Source: Austropuccinia psidii (taxonomy: Eukaryota; Basidiomycota; Pucciniomycetes; Pucciniales; Sphaerophragmiaceae). Taken from it: a stretch of 64,000 bases of DNA. Below are positions 35,911 through 44,822 of the stretch, piece after piece. A model generated the notes under the pieces. The model searched no databases. It was not told where the DNA came from and saw only the letters and a program-made list of their open reading frames with translations. The stretch is taken from positions 34,737,686-34,801,685 of the forward strand of contig JALGQZ010000006.1 of assembly GCA_023105745.1 (NCBI GenBank). Direction: 5' to 3'. The stretch's first letter is position 1. Each line of letters opens with the position of its first letter. A program made the translations under genes and the position numbers.

Positions 35911-35929
35911 TTTAAAAAATTCAATACAT

Positions 35930-36330
35930 GACTAAGATTAATAGCGTGTGACCATAGGAATGGCAATTTCTCATCAATCTGGAGTGGATTGCTCACATGC
36001 CGGAACCTCGCGCTTTTTTACTGTTAAGATTTGATATGGCTCTAAACAATGGAGGAAGAAAATATAGGAGGCAGGAATGGTGACTATTGGCGCATTTTTG
36101 GCAAACGATTTTCACACATACAAATACTAACTCAAACTTTTGGTGGGGCACTTACGAAAATTATTCTCACACAATAGTAAATATGAATTATTGAGGAATT
36201 ATAATAAATTCACGTGAACAAAGAACTTAAGAGAAATTGAAAATATCTTTCATTGAATACAAAAAATTTATCTAAAGGAGTGTATTACAAAAGGTAAAAA
36301 GAGGAAAGTATACGATTTTTTTTGTGGATT
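35930..36330. other. Non-coding spacer between unit E2 and gene F1
   Basis: About 400 bp with no ORF and no repeat that I can see. It is AT-rich towards 36330 and is probably the 3' flank of the minus-strand gene F1. Confidence 0.4.
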
Positions 36331-37713
36331 TTATTTTTCTAAGAATTTTGAGACTATCCCGGTGATGTCCTCCATTGGATAAGCCTCCATCGCCTCGCCA
36401 AGGAGGGAGTTTAGTTCCTCCCGGAATTCCCGGTGCATCTCATTTCGATGAGTTGCATCCACGAAAGGAATCATGTGGAGCAACCGACGATGCTCCAACA
36501 AGATTCGGTTGATTGATTTGTGGACGATGGCTCGAGGAATCATTAGTATCGGGCGCAGGTCGGTGAATTCCTGGCGAGCGTCATCGTAGGAATGAGAGGA
36601 GCTTGGCACCGGGGGGGAGGAGGCGGTTGGGTTCTCAGCGGCAATGGGAAGGATATCCGGGGAAGGAACCGGGGTAGGAGTGGTGGGAGGGGGAACAGGA
36701 GGGGAAGGTGGCGGAGTCGGTGAAGAAGAAGGTGGAGGGGGAGGGGGAGGGGGTGATCCGACTGGCGTATCGTCGATGATGATAATCGAGCGGGGAGTGG
36801 CGGGACGAGCTGGAGATGGTCGAAGGAGGGGTGAGGAAAAGTTGAGTTGAGTTAAAAAAGTGAAATAGGGACTTACCAAAAGGTTCCTCCGTTGATTGCG
36901 TAGGAGCCACCTCAGGTTGAGGCTCACGAGTTGCAATGTCCTCAGGTGGTTCGGAGGATGGACTTGGGCCAGGAATAGGTGGCTCATTGTGCTGGGAGGC
37001 TTCTACAAAAGGAGGAAGAGTCAGTTAACTTGATGCGAAAGTGAAAATGAGAAAAGAGAAAGTTGGCTGCCTACCGCGGAATAAGTCCTCAGACCATTGG
37101 GTGCCACTCAGGCCTGGAGTGGGTTGCCGTGGGGTTTGCCCGCGAGGCAAAGTAGGAACGGGAGAGTCTTGTCGGGGGGGATTCGGGGGGTTTGGTTCTA
37201 TGAGTAATGGAAAAAAGTGAGTATTATTATTGCGTGAAAATAAATGAGATAAGGAGGAGAAAGAAAGCTTACTTTGGCGTTTGAATCCCATCCGTGACAA
37301 GACATGGTGACGATCAGCCCAAGCTCGAATGTCCTCTTTCCATCGCCATCCTTCATCGGCCGGATAATCACTTTGCTCAGGTCGAGGAGTGAAGTGACCA
37401 TCGGATGGTGGCCTAGGAGGGGGGTGGACAACTCGATGCTTGAGGGGACTGGGCTAATCATCCTGAATCGTTCCCGCTGGCCTGTTTGGGGTCCCGGGGT
37501 CCATTCCCGCTTGGAAATGGTTTCATCATCATCGGCCACAAAGGAGTCCTGGCGAGGGCGTCTTGGGCGGGAACTCCTCTGGCCGCGGGGTCGGAAGGGG
37601 CGGACGACAAACGAACATTTCTTGTGTGCTTGTCGGCAAGCATCACAAGCGTCGGTCGTCGTCGAGGAACGAATGCAGGGGATACCCCGCTTGGTGCATA
37701 ACGTGCACGACAT
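36331..37713 (-). CDS. Gene F1: Zn(II)2Cys6-like zinc-cluster protein, four exons
   Basis: Exon 1 is 37273-37713 (ATG at 37713), then 37075-37197, 36877-37002 and 36331-36809. The introns are 75, 72 and 67 bp, all GT..AG. The N-terminus has CTLCTKRGIPC then CDACRQAHKKC, spacing C-x2-C-x6-C-x9-C-x2-C-x6-C, as in fungal binuclear zinc clusters, followed by an Arg/Pro-rich basic stretch. The middle is Pro/Ser-rich with a poly-Pro run. The C-terminus is helical (RILLEHRRLLHMIPF...EELNSLLGEAMEAYPMED). Exons 2-4 join in one frame, but exon 1 to exon 2 is out of register by one base. Either a splice site differs or this copy has a frameshift. A DNA-binding, regulator-like role is inferred from the cysteines only. 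Homologues: F2, and the antisense gene in element C. Confidence 0.62.
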
Positions 37714-38135
37714 CTAAAAACAAAACAAAACAGGTTAGTAACTGAATAGAAAGTAAGCAATCAAGAAAGAAAAGGAAGACATACGATGATTTATAATTTT
37801 AAAGCGGAATTCAAATTAAAAAAGCGCTAGTAGGAGGTTTTTAAAAGTCTAGAAGAGAGTCATGAAGAAAGGGAATTATTAATATTGGATCATAATCTTG
37901 ACAAATGTTTAATTGGAGAAAACGTACAAAGTAGATAGAAGTTGGGTTCTGAAAGTATTAGCAGGAAAAACAAAAAGCAAGCAGGAAGGGGAGTGGGGTT
38001 AGTCGAGTGCGAAAGAAAAGACTGGAAAGGCAGGAAGACGAGGGGGAATACGCACAAGAAGGACAAACGCGGTTGAGGTTGAACGAAGTGGAGCGGGTGA
38101 GAGAGAAAGTGAAGTGCGTGTCGTGTGAAGATGGT

Positions 38136-38143
38136 CTTTTATA
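38136..38143 (-). promoter_or_regulatory. TATA box of gene F1
   Basis: TATAAAAG on the minus strand within GGTATAAAAGACCATC, 423 bp before the F1 start codon. The same block is conserved at F2 (11475-11482), although the surrounding sequence has decayed. The long leader may contain an intron. Confidence 0.6.
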
Positions 38144-38150
38144 CCATGGT

Positions 38151-38332
38151 GAAGCTGAGACAATCTCAGCAGTTTCAGCACCCGCAAAAGTCTCAGCTTC
38201 AAGGTGTGTGGGCAAAATTGAAGCTGAGTCTCAGCAAATGCTGCAACTGCGAAGTGAAATGCTCGTGTGAGGCAGAAGAACAATGGGGGTCTGGCTGAGT
38301 ATTGCAATTTATTGAATTGTCAAGCTGAGTCA
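38151..38332 (-). promoter_or_regulatory. Cluster of GCTGAG/CTCAGC motifs upstream of F1
   Basis: Perfect 11-bp inverted arms GAAGCTGAGAC (38151-38161) and GTCTCAGCTTC (38190-38200) are followed by GAAGCTGAGTCTCAGC near 38221 and two more GCTGAGT copies, one being TGAGTCA at 38326-38332 (AP-1/Gcn4-type). All lie within 200 bp upstream of the TATA box on the minus strand, as expected for an upstream control region. The factor is unknown. Confidence 0.45.
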
Positions 38333-39862
38333 AATCCCCTTTGTTTCCTTAAATTGCCACCCGATCACCCAGGAGGGTGGTCGTGAGGCCCTTGTTGAAT
38401 GTGCATTGTGGGTGCAATGCACAAGTGACCCATGCAGAAAAGCACCCAGTGCATTTGGTCACAAGTGACCGCGGCGAGATTACCGGCCATATGGCCTGGT
38501 AATAGTATGTGAACAAAGGGGGGGGCTGTAAGACAAGTGAATACAGCGTGAGCTTGCCTCGACCCATTTCTCAGGTTTGGTTTTGGGTCATAATTGAAAT
38601 GCTCAGTGGCTGAACATTGGAATTGCACAGTGATTGAACTATAGATATAACAATATCAAATGCACCATGCTGAGCCATTGCTCAGTCGTTTTTGTATGCG
38701 CGCACTCTGAGCATTTGGCACAGCATCGGATGACATTTCAGCCAGGTGCAGCATTTCACACGCTTTGGTGAAGTGCTCCAAACTGAGCCTTCCAGTGAGC
38801 TATTGCAGAATTAGTTCATTCCATGGCTTTACTGAGCACTTTCACACGGTGCTTTTGACCATGACATGCTCAGCTTGCGTGTGCAAATCGGGTGAAACGC
38901 AATGCTGAGCATGTGGCACATGAGCTACGTAAATGCAAACGATCGGAAGGTGCATGCACATTTGCTATATGCATGCAGGCTCAAGTAGTATTACACCTTC
39001 CTGATCTGTACAGTACAGTCAACAATGTAGTACGCAGTACACCTTTGTAAATGTATGCTGCGGGGCAGAGCAAAAGCTGTTCAACAATGTAACATCCAAT
39101 CACGTCAAGCCATCGAGTCATATCTCTCACCTGCATCCCTTTGATGCACCTTGTTGGACAGCTCTGCCTAACTACGGCACAGATGCGCATGTAATCCAAG
39201 TTAATGTAAGTGGGTCATAGTGGGATGACTGTTTATTTGGGTCATACACAAAGAGTTGATTCACTCCGGTGCCATTGTTGGGGCAAACAATGACTGGCCC
39301 GCTTGTTCATTGTCGGGCAGCCACATGCTTTCATACGCACCCCCGATGGGTCATACAAAGGCAACTTTCACACGCCTGGAAGACATTTTACTGCCAGTCT
39401 TCCAACTGCCTATTTTCTTGGTCGGGTTGTCAGCTTGACTGCAGACGCTCACCCGCTTGCGCGTGGAAACCTGAGGCCAATCAGTGTGGATTTGCTTCAG
39501 CCTCATCCACATTAGAATAATCCCAGACTATGATTGCTGAGGCTGGTACTGTTTGTGTGGGTACCTCCCACCGCGGGTAATTTTCTTCACGTTCTCACAC
39601 GCCCCGCGCAAGTTGTGGCACGTGGCTTGCAGCCAAAAAATCCCTTGGGCGTGTGGCCTCTTTCTCCGGAGTTTTGTACGCGCGTGAGGCAAAGACCCGG
39701 ATGCCAATCTCGGTGGATTAGTACTCGCCTCAAACGCAATAGGGGTGAATGTATATGTGGATCACGGCTCACGGCTGGCGCCCCCTTTGATCATCCCACA
39801 CATTCCCCCCTGAAAGCCCAGTAGGCATCAGTCAGCAAAAAACTTCAGGCAAAACCAAAGTC

Positions 39863-39888
39863 ATGTTCGGTGGCATGCCACCGAACAT
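39863..39888. repeat. Perfect 26-bp GGCATGCC-centred palindrome
   Basis: ATGTTCGGTGGCATGCC plus its mirror ACCGAACAT, perfectly self-complementary. It has the same architecture as the palindromes at 10335, 33189 and 35174, with TTCGG in place of TACGG. Confidence 0.85.
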
Positions 39889-39998
39889 ATCTCACCCGCC
39901 CACACACAAACATCCCCACAGTGAGATTGCCCTTTGAAACTGCCAACATTGCCCAGTAGGTCCCTGTGCGAGAATGGACCTGGGGAAGATATGCATCC

Positions 39999-40024
39999 AT
40001 GTTCGCTGTCACACCAGCGAACAT
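39999..40024. repeat. Hairpin with ATGTTCGCTG arms
   Basis: ATGTTCGCTG (39999-40008), loop TCACAC, CAGCGAACAT (40015-40024). It has a perfect 10-bp stem 110 bp from the previous palindrome and shares its outer ATGTTCG. Confidence 0.75.
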
Positions 40025-40223
40025 GACTGCATGCCTCTAATATGCCCTCCACAATAAGTTTCTACAACCCACCCAATTTTGGATATGCTAATGTCAACCT
40101 TGTTCCACCAAAGGTTTCGTCACTCGCTGCAGATCCAGCAGTCATAATGGTGCACCCACATTTTGGCCACCTTGCCTTGATATATGCCCCAAATCGGATA
40201 TGAAAATTATCAGCCCAAGACGC

Positions 40224-40991
40224 TGTAACAACCATCCATCAGGGGTAAGGGTATTCATTCATACACCCACTCAAACACCCCAAATCAGCAAATCCAGTAT
40301 CTGCATCAGCATGCAGTTTCAGCAATCTTCATTTTGAAACATGCATACAGCTTGGTACCTCAATACAGCCTGTCAATACCTGTACAGGCTGGATTCACCC
40401 AATACAGTTTCAATACACCAATATGGAACTGTATGATCACTCAAATACACCACACCTCTTGTACAGGTTCTGTACAGCTGTACAGGACCTGTATTGGCCA
40501 GACTCAATTCAAATCAGCCAGTATTCTCATGAAAACTCTTCCTCTGGATCAGGGCTGGTGATTCTCACATATACCAGCCCCTCTTCCTCCCCCCTGGGGA
40601 CTTTTCCCCAGTTAATTAATTTAGTTGATTTATTATTATCTGAATATTCTTATCCTTATATTTTGGGTATTATATTTATTTAATCTTAAGTTAGTCTTTG
40701 CCTTTTTTCTTTCTTCGCCTGTACAGTATGAGTTGGGTGGCCATATCCTTATTAACCCTTCTCTTTCCATTCTGACAGGTTGAAACAGTGGACTTGGACT
40801 TGTTTGTGGTTGGCTCTTCTATTTCTTATTCTTATTTCTTTTGTTGCTGCTTTTCTTATATTCATTCTTTTAGTAATTCATCTTTAACACTCTTAAGTGT
40901 ATCTCATCTTATCTTATCTTTGAGCCCTCCATAAGTGAGTCCCAGTTTACTGAGTGCCAGGCCCTCTTCACTTCGAAGAGCCCCTGTGACA
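40224..40991 (+). repeat. 5' LTR of element C (768 bp)
   Basis: Starts TGTAACAACC, ends CCCCTGTGACA. It has many TACAG/CTGTA words (40350-40500). A hairpin CTGGGGA/TCCCCAG at 40594-40610 precedes GTTAATTAATTTAG, the candidate transcript start (see finding on priming). Confidence 0.93.
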
Positions 40992-41005
40992 TTAAATTAA
41001 TTAAC
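40992..41005 (+). other. Putative self-priming site of element C
   Basis: TTAAATTAATTAAC lies directly after the 5' LTR. It has no TGG. Positions 40993-41005 are perfectly complementary to GTTAATTAATTTA at 40611-40623 inside the LTR. Complementarity between the transcript 5' end and the site next to the LTR is the self-priming design known from Tf1. The sequence is AT-rich, so chance is not excluded. Confidence 0.5.
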
Positions 41006-41701
41006 TCATATTTGATTCTTTCTTTTCATTCATTTATATTCATTTCCTTTTATTCATCAATTATGATTCCTTTTATGATTTAATGATCTTAATGATTATG
41101 ATTTTTTCTTTCTCATCAATTTTCATCTCATTCATTTCATTCTTATGAAAATTGATTCTTTTCCTTTCTTAATCATTACTGACCATTTCATCACTTCATT
41201 TGATTTTATCAATCAAATTTTTCTGTGTTTTATTCAGGTCTTATTCAGGAGTAATTGATTGGTTATTTGATTGGATTATTCATTGAGATTCATTGCTTTA
41301 TTGGGTTATTGATTCAGGACTTATTGGATTTATTGACTTTGAAATCTCAAGATATTGATTGATCCTCAAGAATTTATTTTGATTTATTGATTGATTTGAC
41401 TCATCAAGATATTGAATTGATTTCTGAAGATTTTGAATTGATTGATTGATTCCTCAAGACCTTGATTTCATATTGAAGACACTGAATTATTGATTTATTG
41501 ATTATTGATTTACTCAAGATTATTGATATTTGATTTGAATTGATTGTTGATTGATTGAATTGATTTGATTGTTGATTGAATTTGATTTCACCTCAAGATT
41601 TGAATTGATTCCTCAAGATTCATCAAGATTTTGTTGTGATTGATTTGGCCAAATTTGATTATTCTTCTTAATACCATCAAGTTATTTTAATTCTTTTCAT
41701 A
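41006..41701 (+). other. Low-complexity leader of element C
   Basis: About 700 bp dominated by TTGATT, TCAAGA and TCATT words, with no ORF, between the priming site and gag. It is probably the untranslated leader. Confidence 0.6.
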
Positions 41702-43063
41702 ATGCCAGTCCAGCATAGCCCCCCAGCAAAGAATACTAGATCCCAGAAAATTCCAGCTGTTCTCACTCCTACAGCAAGGGCTCCTCTTGACCGCACACCA
41801 TCAGTTCATCAACCGAGTGCAAATTTGGACAGAGGACCACCAATGGAAGGAGCAGCACCCTCAAGAAGAGGTGGAATGAAATCTAGAAGATCAAGATCCT
41901 TTTCTGGACTTTTGGGTGGCTACCCTGGCATGTCTGAAGGTGCAAGAGCAAGATTAGGGGAAGTTGAAGATGAAGAGGGGGAAGAGTCTGTGGAAGAGGA
42001 AGATTCTGGGGAAACTGAAGTGGCAGATGCCTTGGCAAATGCTCCAGAGGTACCTCAGGGTTCTAATCTAGCCCTTTCTAGTCAACCTCTTGTCTCTCAA
42101 ACTGATCCAAGTCTCCTCAAGATGATGGAGCAGATGACTCAATTCATGGGACAACTCACTCAAGCAGTTGCCCCCAGGGACAATTCCAAAGCCCCTGCTT
42201 TCAAGACTCCATCCATGAAGGCACCTGATTCTTTTGATGGTACTCAAGCTCATAAGTTGAGAGGATTTATCCAATCCTGTCAACTAATTTTCCATAATGA
42301 TCCAGCAAACTTCTTCTCAGACAGGAAGAAGGTTTTGTACTCAACTTCTTTTCTCACTGGTAGAGCTGGCAAATGGATTGAACCTTACCTCTCAAATATT
42401 TCCAATGAAGACCCTTCCTACCTCCTCAATAATTGGCCATTGTTTGAATCTCAATTATTCACTCTGTTTGGTGACCCCAATGAAGTCAGGAAAGCTGAAC
42501 AAGAGTTGGACAATTTGAGGATGAAGGAAAGTGGTCATGTTTCCTTGTACATAGCAGATTTCAGAAGCTTAATGTCAAGAATTGGAGATTGGGGGGAAAG
42601 AGCTTATATCCATGTTTACAGAAGAGGATTGGCATCAAGATTATTGGATCAGTTGGCTTCTCACCCTGGAACTTTTGATACTCTTCAAGAACTTATGGAT
42701 GTCACTCTGGAATTAGACACAAGATATCATGAGAGGCAAAAGGAAAAGGGTGGCAATCAAGAGAAGAAGCCTCCCGTCATTGGATCCAATCAGTCTAGGC
42801 CTCCTCAAAACTCATCTTCAAAGAGGCCTCACCAGAAGAAGAACAAGAAGGGCAAGCAATTCCAATCTTCAAAGGACAAGCCCCATGCTGCTCTCCTCAA
42901 TAAGGACAATAAATTAATCGGTTCTGAAAAGGAGAGGAGGATTAAAGAGGGGTTGTGTACTTATTGTGGTGGAAAGCACCCAATTGAAAAATGCTTCAAG
43001 AGACCTCAGAACAAGCCTGGGTCATCATCAAGAGGCTTCCCTAGCAAGCAGGGAAAAGCCTGA
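41702..43063 (+). CDS. Gag of element C (453 aa)
   Basis: Begins MPVQHSPPAKNTRSQ at an ATG, with a basic, Ser-rich N-terminus and an acidic stretch (DEEGEESVEEEDSGE). The retrotransposon Gag core spans about residues 180-340 (KAPDSFDGTQAHKLRGFI, WIEPYL, FESQLFTLFGDPN). A basic linker is followed by a nucleocapsid zinc knuckle, CTYCGGKHPIEKC (C-x2-C-x4-H-x4-C), at about residue 419. It forms the particle shell and binds the RNA. It stops TGA at 43061, with pol one frame back and a slippery heptamer just before the stop. Complete. Confidence 0.93.
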   Translation: MPVQHSPPAKNTRSQKIPAVLTPTARAPLDRTPSVHQPSANLDRGPPMEGAAPSRRGGMKSRRSRSFSGLLGGYPGMSEGARARLGEVEDEEGEESVEEEDSGETEVADALANAPEVPQGSNLALSSQPLVSQTDPSLLKMMEQMTQFMGQLTQAVAPRDNSKAPAFKTPSMKAPDSFDGTQAHKLRGFIQSCQLIFHNDPANFFSDRKKVLYSTSFLTGRAGKWIEPYLSNISNEDPSYLLNNWPLFESQLFTLFGDPNEVRKAEQELDNLRMKESGHVSLYIADFRSLMSRIGDWGERAYIHVYRRGLASRLLDQLASHPGTFDTLQELMDVTLELDTRYHERQKEKGGNQEKKPPVIGSNQSRPPQNSSSKRPHQKKNKKGKQFQSSKDKPHAALLNKDNKLIGSEKERRIKEGLCTYCGGKHPIEKCFKRPQNKPGSSSRGFPSKQGKA

Positions 43064-43098
43064 GTGGGAATCATGATGTGTTCAATGGTTCTCACTTA
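43051..43098 (+). promoter_or_regulatory. Putative -1 ribosomal frameshift signal between gag and pol
   Basis: G GGA AAA (43051-43057) is a canonical X_XXY_YYZ slippery heptamer in the gag frame, one codon before the gag stop. A 10-bp stem can form between 43061-43070 (TGAGTGGGAA) and 43089-43098 (TTCTCACTTA), with two G-U pairs, after a 3-nt spacer. The -1 frame is open from the heptamer straight into protease-RT. Confidence 0.7.
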
Positions 43099-44822
43099 TT
43101 TCCTTCAAGAGCACAATTGTGCACTCTGAATACTAGTGTCAAGAAATCTTTAAAATTTCTTATTTTCTCTTCTGTCTCTGATATTTTTTATAGTATTCTC
43201 ATTGATTCTGGTGCTACAAACTCTTTTATTGCAAAGAATTTTGTTCTCAAGTACTCATTGACTCTGTCAGAGCTCCCTGAAAAGATTCCTCTTTTCATTT
43301 TGGATTCTAATGAATCCCCTGCCTTGTTCATCACCCATTATACCAAGTGGGTAGTTGACTTGCCTTCCTTCCCAAGCTTTCAGTGGGATTTCTTTATCAT
43401 AGATTCACCCAAAGGAGAAGACCTGATATTGGGCTATGATTTCCTTTACCATTTCAATCCCATTATTCATTGGAAAAATGGATTGATCACCTATGATTCT
43501 AATCATAAGGATTCTAGTGGTATTACTCCTTCTACTAGTAATGACTTATCCACTGCTGTCAACAGTGTTGCTCTGGCTGGTGAACTTAAGACACCTTCCA
43601 TCCCTTCTTCTGTCCATATCCCTTCCATAATTCCCTCTCAGTCATTACTTCCATCAAGAGATGAAGTCTTCAAAGAGATAAAGGATGTTGGAGAAGATGT
43701 TTCCATATCTTCACTTCATCTCTTCCAAGGGGATATGGACCTTCCTCCCTTATCCTTTCATGCATCCCTGGAGGAGCAGTGGGATGAGGAGGAAGAGCCA
43801 GAAGAAATTGAAACTGTGCTGAAGGTTGTTCCTCCTGCTTATCACCAATATTTGGATGTATTCTCCAAGGTGAAAGCAGAGAAACTTCCTCCACACCGCG
43901 CCTGTGATCACCATATCGAATTGGAGGGTCTTCTACCTCCAATTGGTGTTATCTACTCATTATCAAATCAAGAGTCAGAAACACTGCGGGCCTACATTTC
44001 AGAGAATGTAGAGAAAGGTTTCATTAGACCAAGTTCCTCTTCAACAGGAGCACCTGTCCTTTTTGTCAAGAAAAAGGATGGAGGTCTTCGTTTGTGTGTT
44101 GACTACCGCAAACTCAATGCTGTCACTAGGAAGAACAGATACCCTGTTCCTCCTATGAACCAGCTTCTTACTGTATTCAACGGATCCACTATCTTCTCCA
44201 AGATAGATTTGCGTGGTGCATATAACCTTCTGAGAATCAAAGAGGGGGATGAGCACTTAACTGCCTTTAGAACCAAATATGGCAGTTATGAGTATTTGGT
44301 CATGCCATTTGGTTTGACCAATGCTCCTGCTTCTTTCCAAAATCTAGTAAATGATATCTTTGCAGATTTTTTGGATGTGTTTGTTGTGGTTTATCTAGAT
44401 GATATTATGGTCTTTTCCAGTTCTGAGGAGGAACTTGTCAAACATGTGGCCTCTGTCCTCCAAAGACTGAGGGACAATAATCTGTTTGCCAAAGCCTCCA
44501 AGTGTGTATTCCATGCCTCAAGTGTGGAATACTTGGGCTATGTTGTTTCAAGTGATGGCCTCAAGATGGATTCTTCAAAAGTTCAGCAAATCCTCAATTG
44601 GCCTCAGCCCAGAAACATCAAGGCTCTTCAATCTTTTCTTGGCTTTGCCAACTTTTATCGACGTTTCATTAAAAATTATTCTAAAAAAATCACTTCTCTC
44701 ACTTCCCTCCTTAAAAAAGATTCTCCCTTTATCTTCAATGAGGAAGCTCTTAGCCAGTTTCAAGCACTCAAAGAAGCTTTCACCTCTGCTCCTATCTTAT
44801 CTCATTTTAACCCTTCTCTACC
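43060..44822 (+). pseudogene. Pol of element C, 5' part (protease-RT), split by element D
   Basis: The frame is open from the slippery site and has no ATG at its start, as expected for frameshift expression. The protease has the motif LIDSGATNSF. RT has the fingers/palm LRLCVDYRKLNAVT, MPFGLTNAPASFQ and VVYLDDIMVFS (YLDD), and the thumb LQSFLGFANFYRRFI. It ends at NPSLP, where element D interrupts it. Read-through into D adds a few foreign codons before a stop at 44875. The other half of the gene is 54927-56883. Confidence 0.92.
44818..44822 (+). repeat. Target-site duplication CTACC, left copy of element D
   Basis: CTACC before the 5' LTR of D, repeated at 54922-54926. Confidence 0.95.

Larger units (their letters stand above)
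29199..35920 (+). mobile_element. Mobile unit E2: gene X plus Tet-like oxygenase, flanked by minisatellites
   Basis: Order: CGTCA-rich left end starting TCACCAGGG, 51-bp minisatellite (29560-30310), large inverted repeat (30565-30714), gene X (30880-33070), palindrome (33189), Tet-like gene (33648-35043), palindrome (35175), 40-bp minisatellite (35225-35910). The left 4.4 kb is collinear with E1, which is inserted inside an LTR and so proves mobility of that part. The two end minisatellites share the core ATCCTTACGC..GTGCAG and CTCCCGACA. No transposase, terminal inverted repeat or Helitron end was recognised. The right boundary is inferred from the end of the minisatellite. Confidence 0.65.
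38340..40218. other. Long non-coding region upstream of F1
   Basis: About 1.9 kb with no convincing ORF. It holds many dispersed TGAGC/GCTCA words (38600-38930) and two palindromes (39863, 39999). Its first 400 bp match the distal region of F2 at 5150-5466, so it belongs to the F gene unit. It ends at the element C target duplication. Confidence 0.5.

Noticed and set aside
35168..35931. Open frames of 60-187 codons rich in Cys, Arg and Gln
   Set aside because: Artefact of the 40-bp tandem repeat, where three frames are open together.
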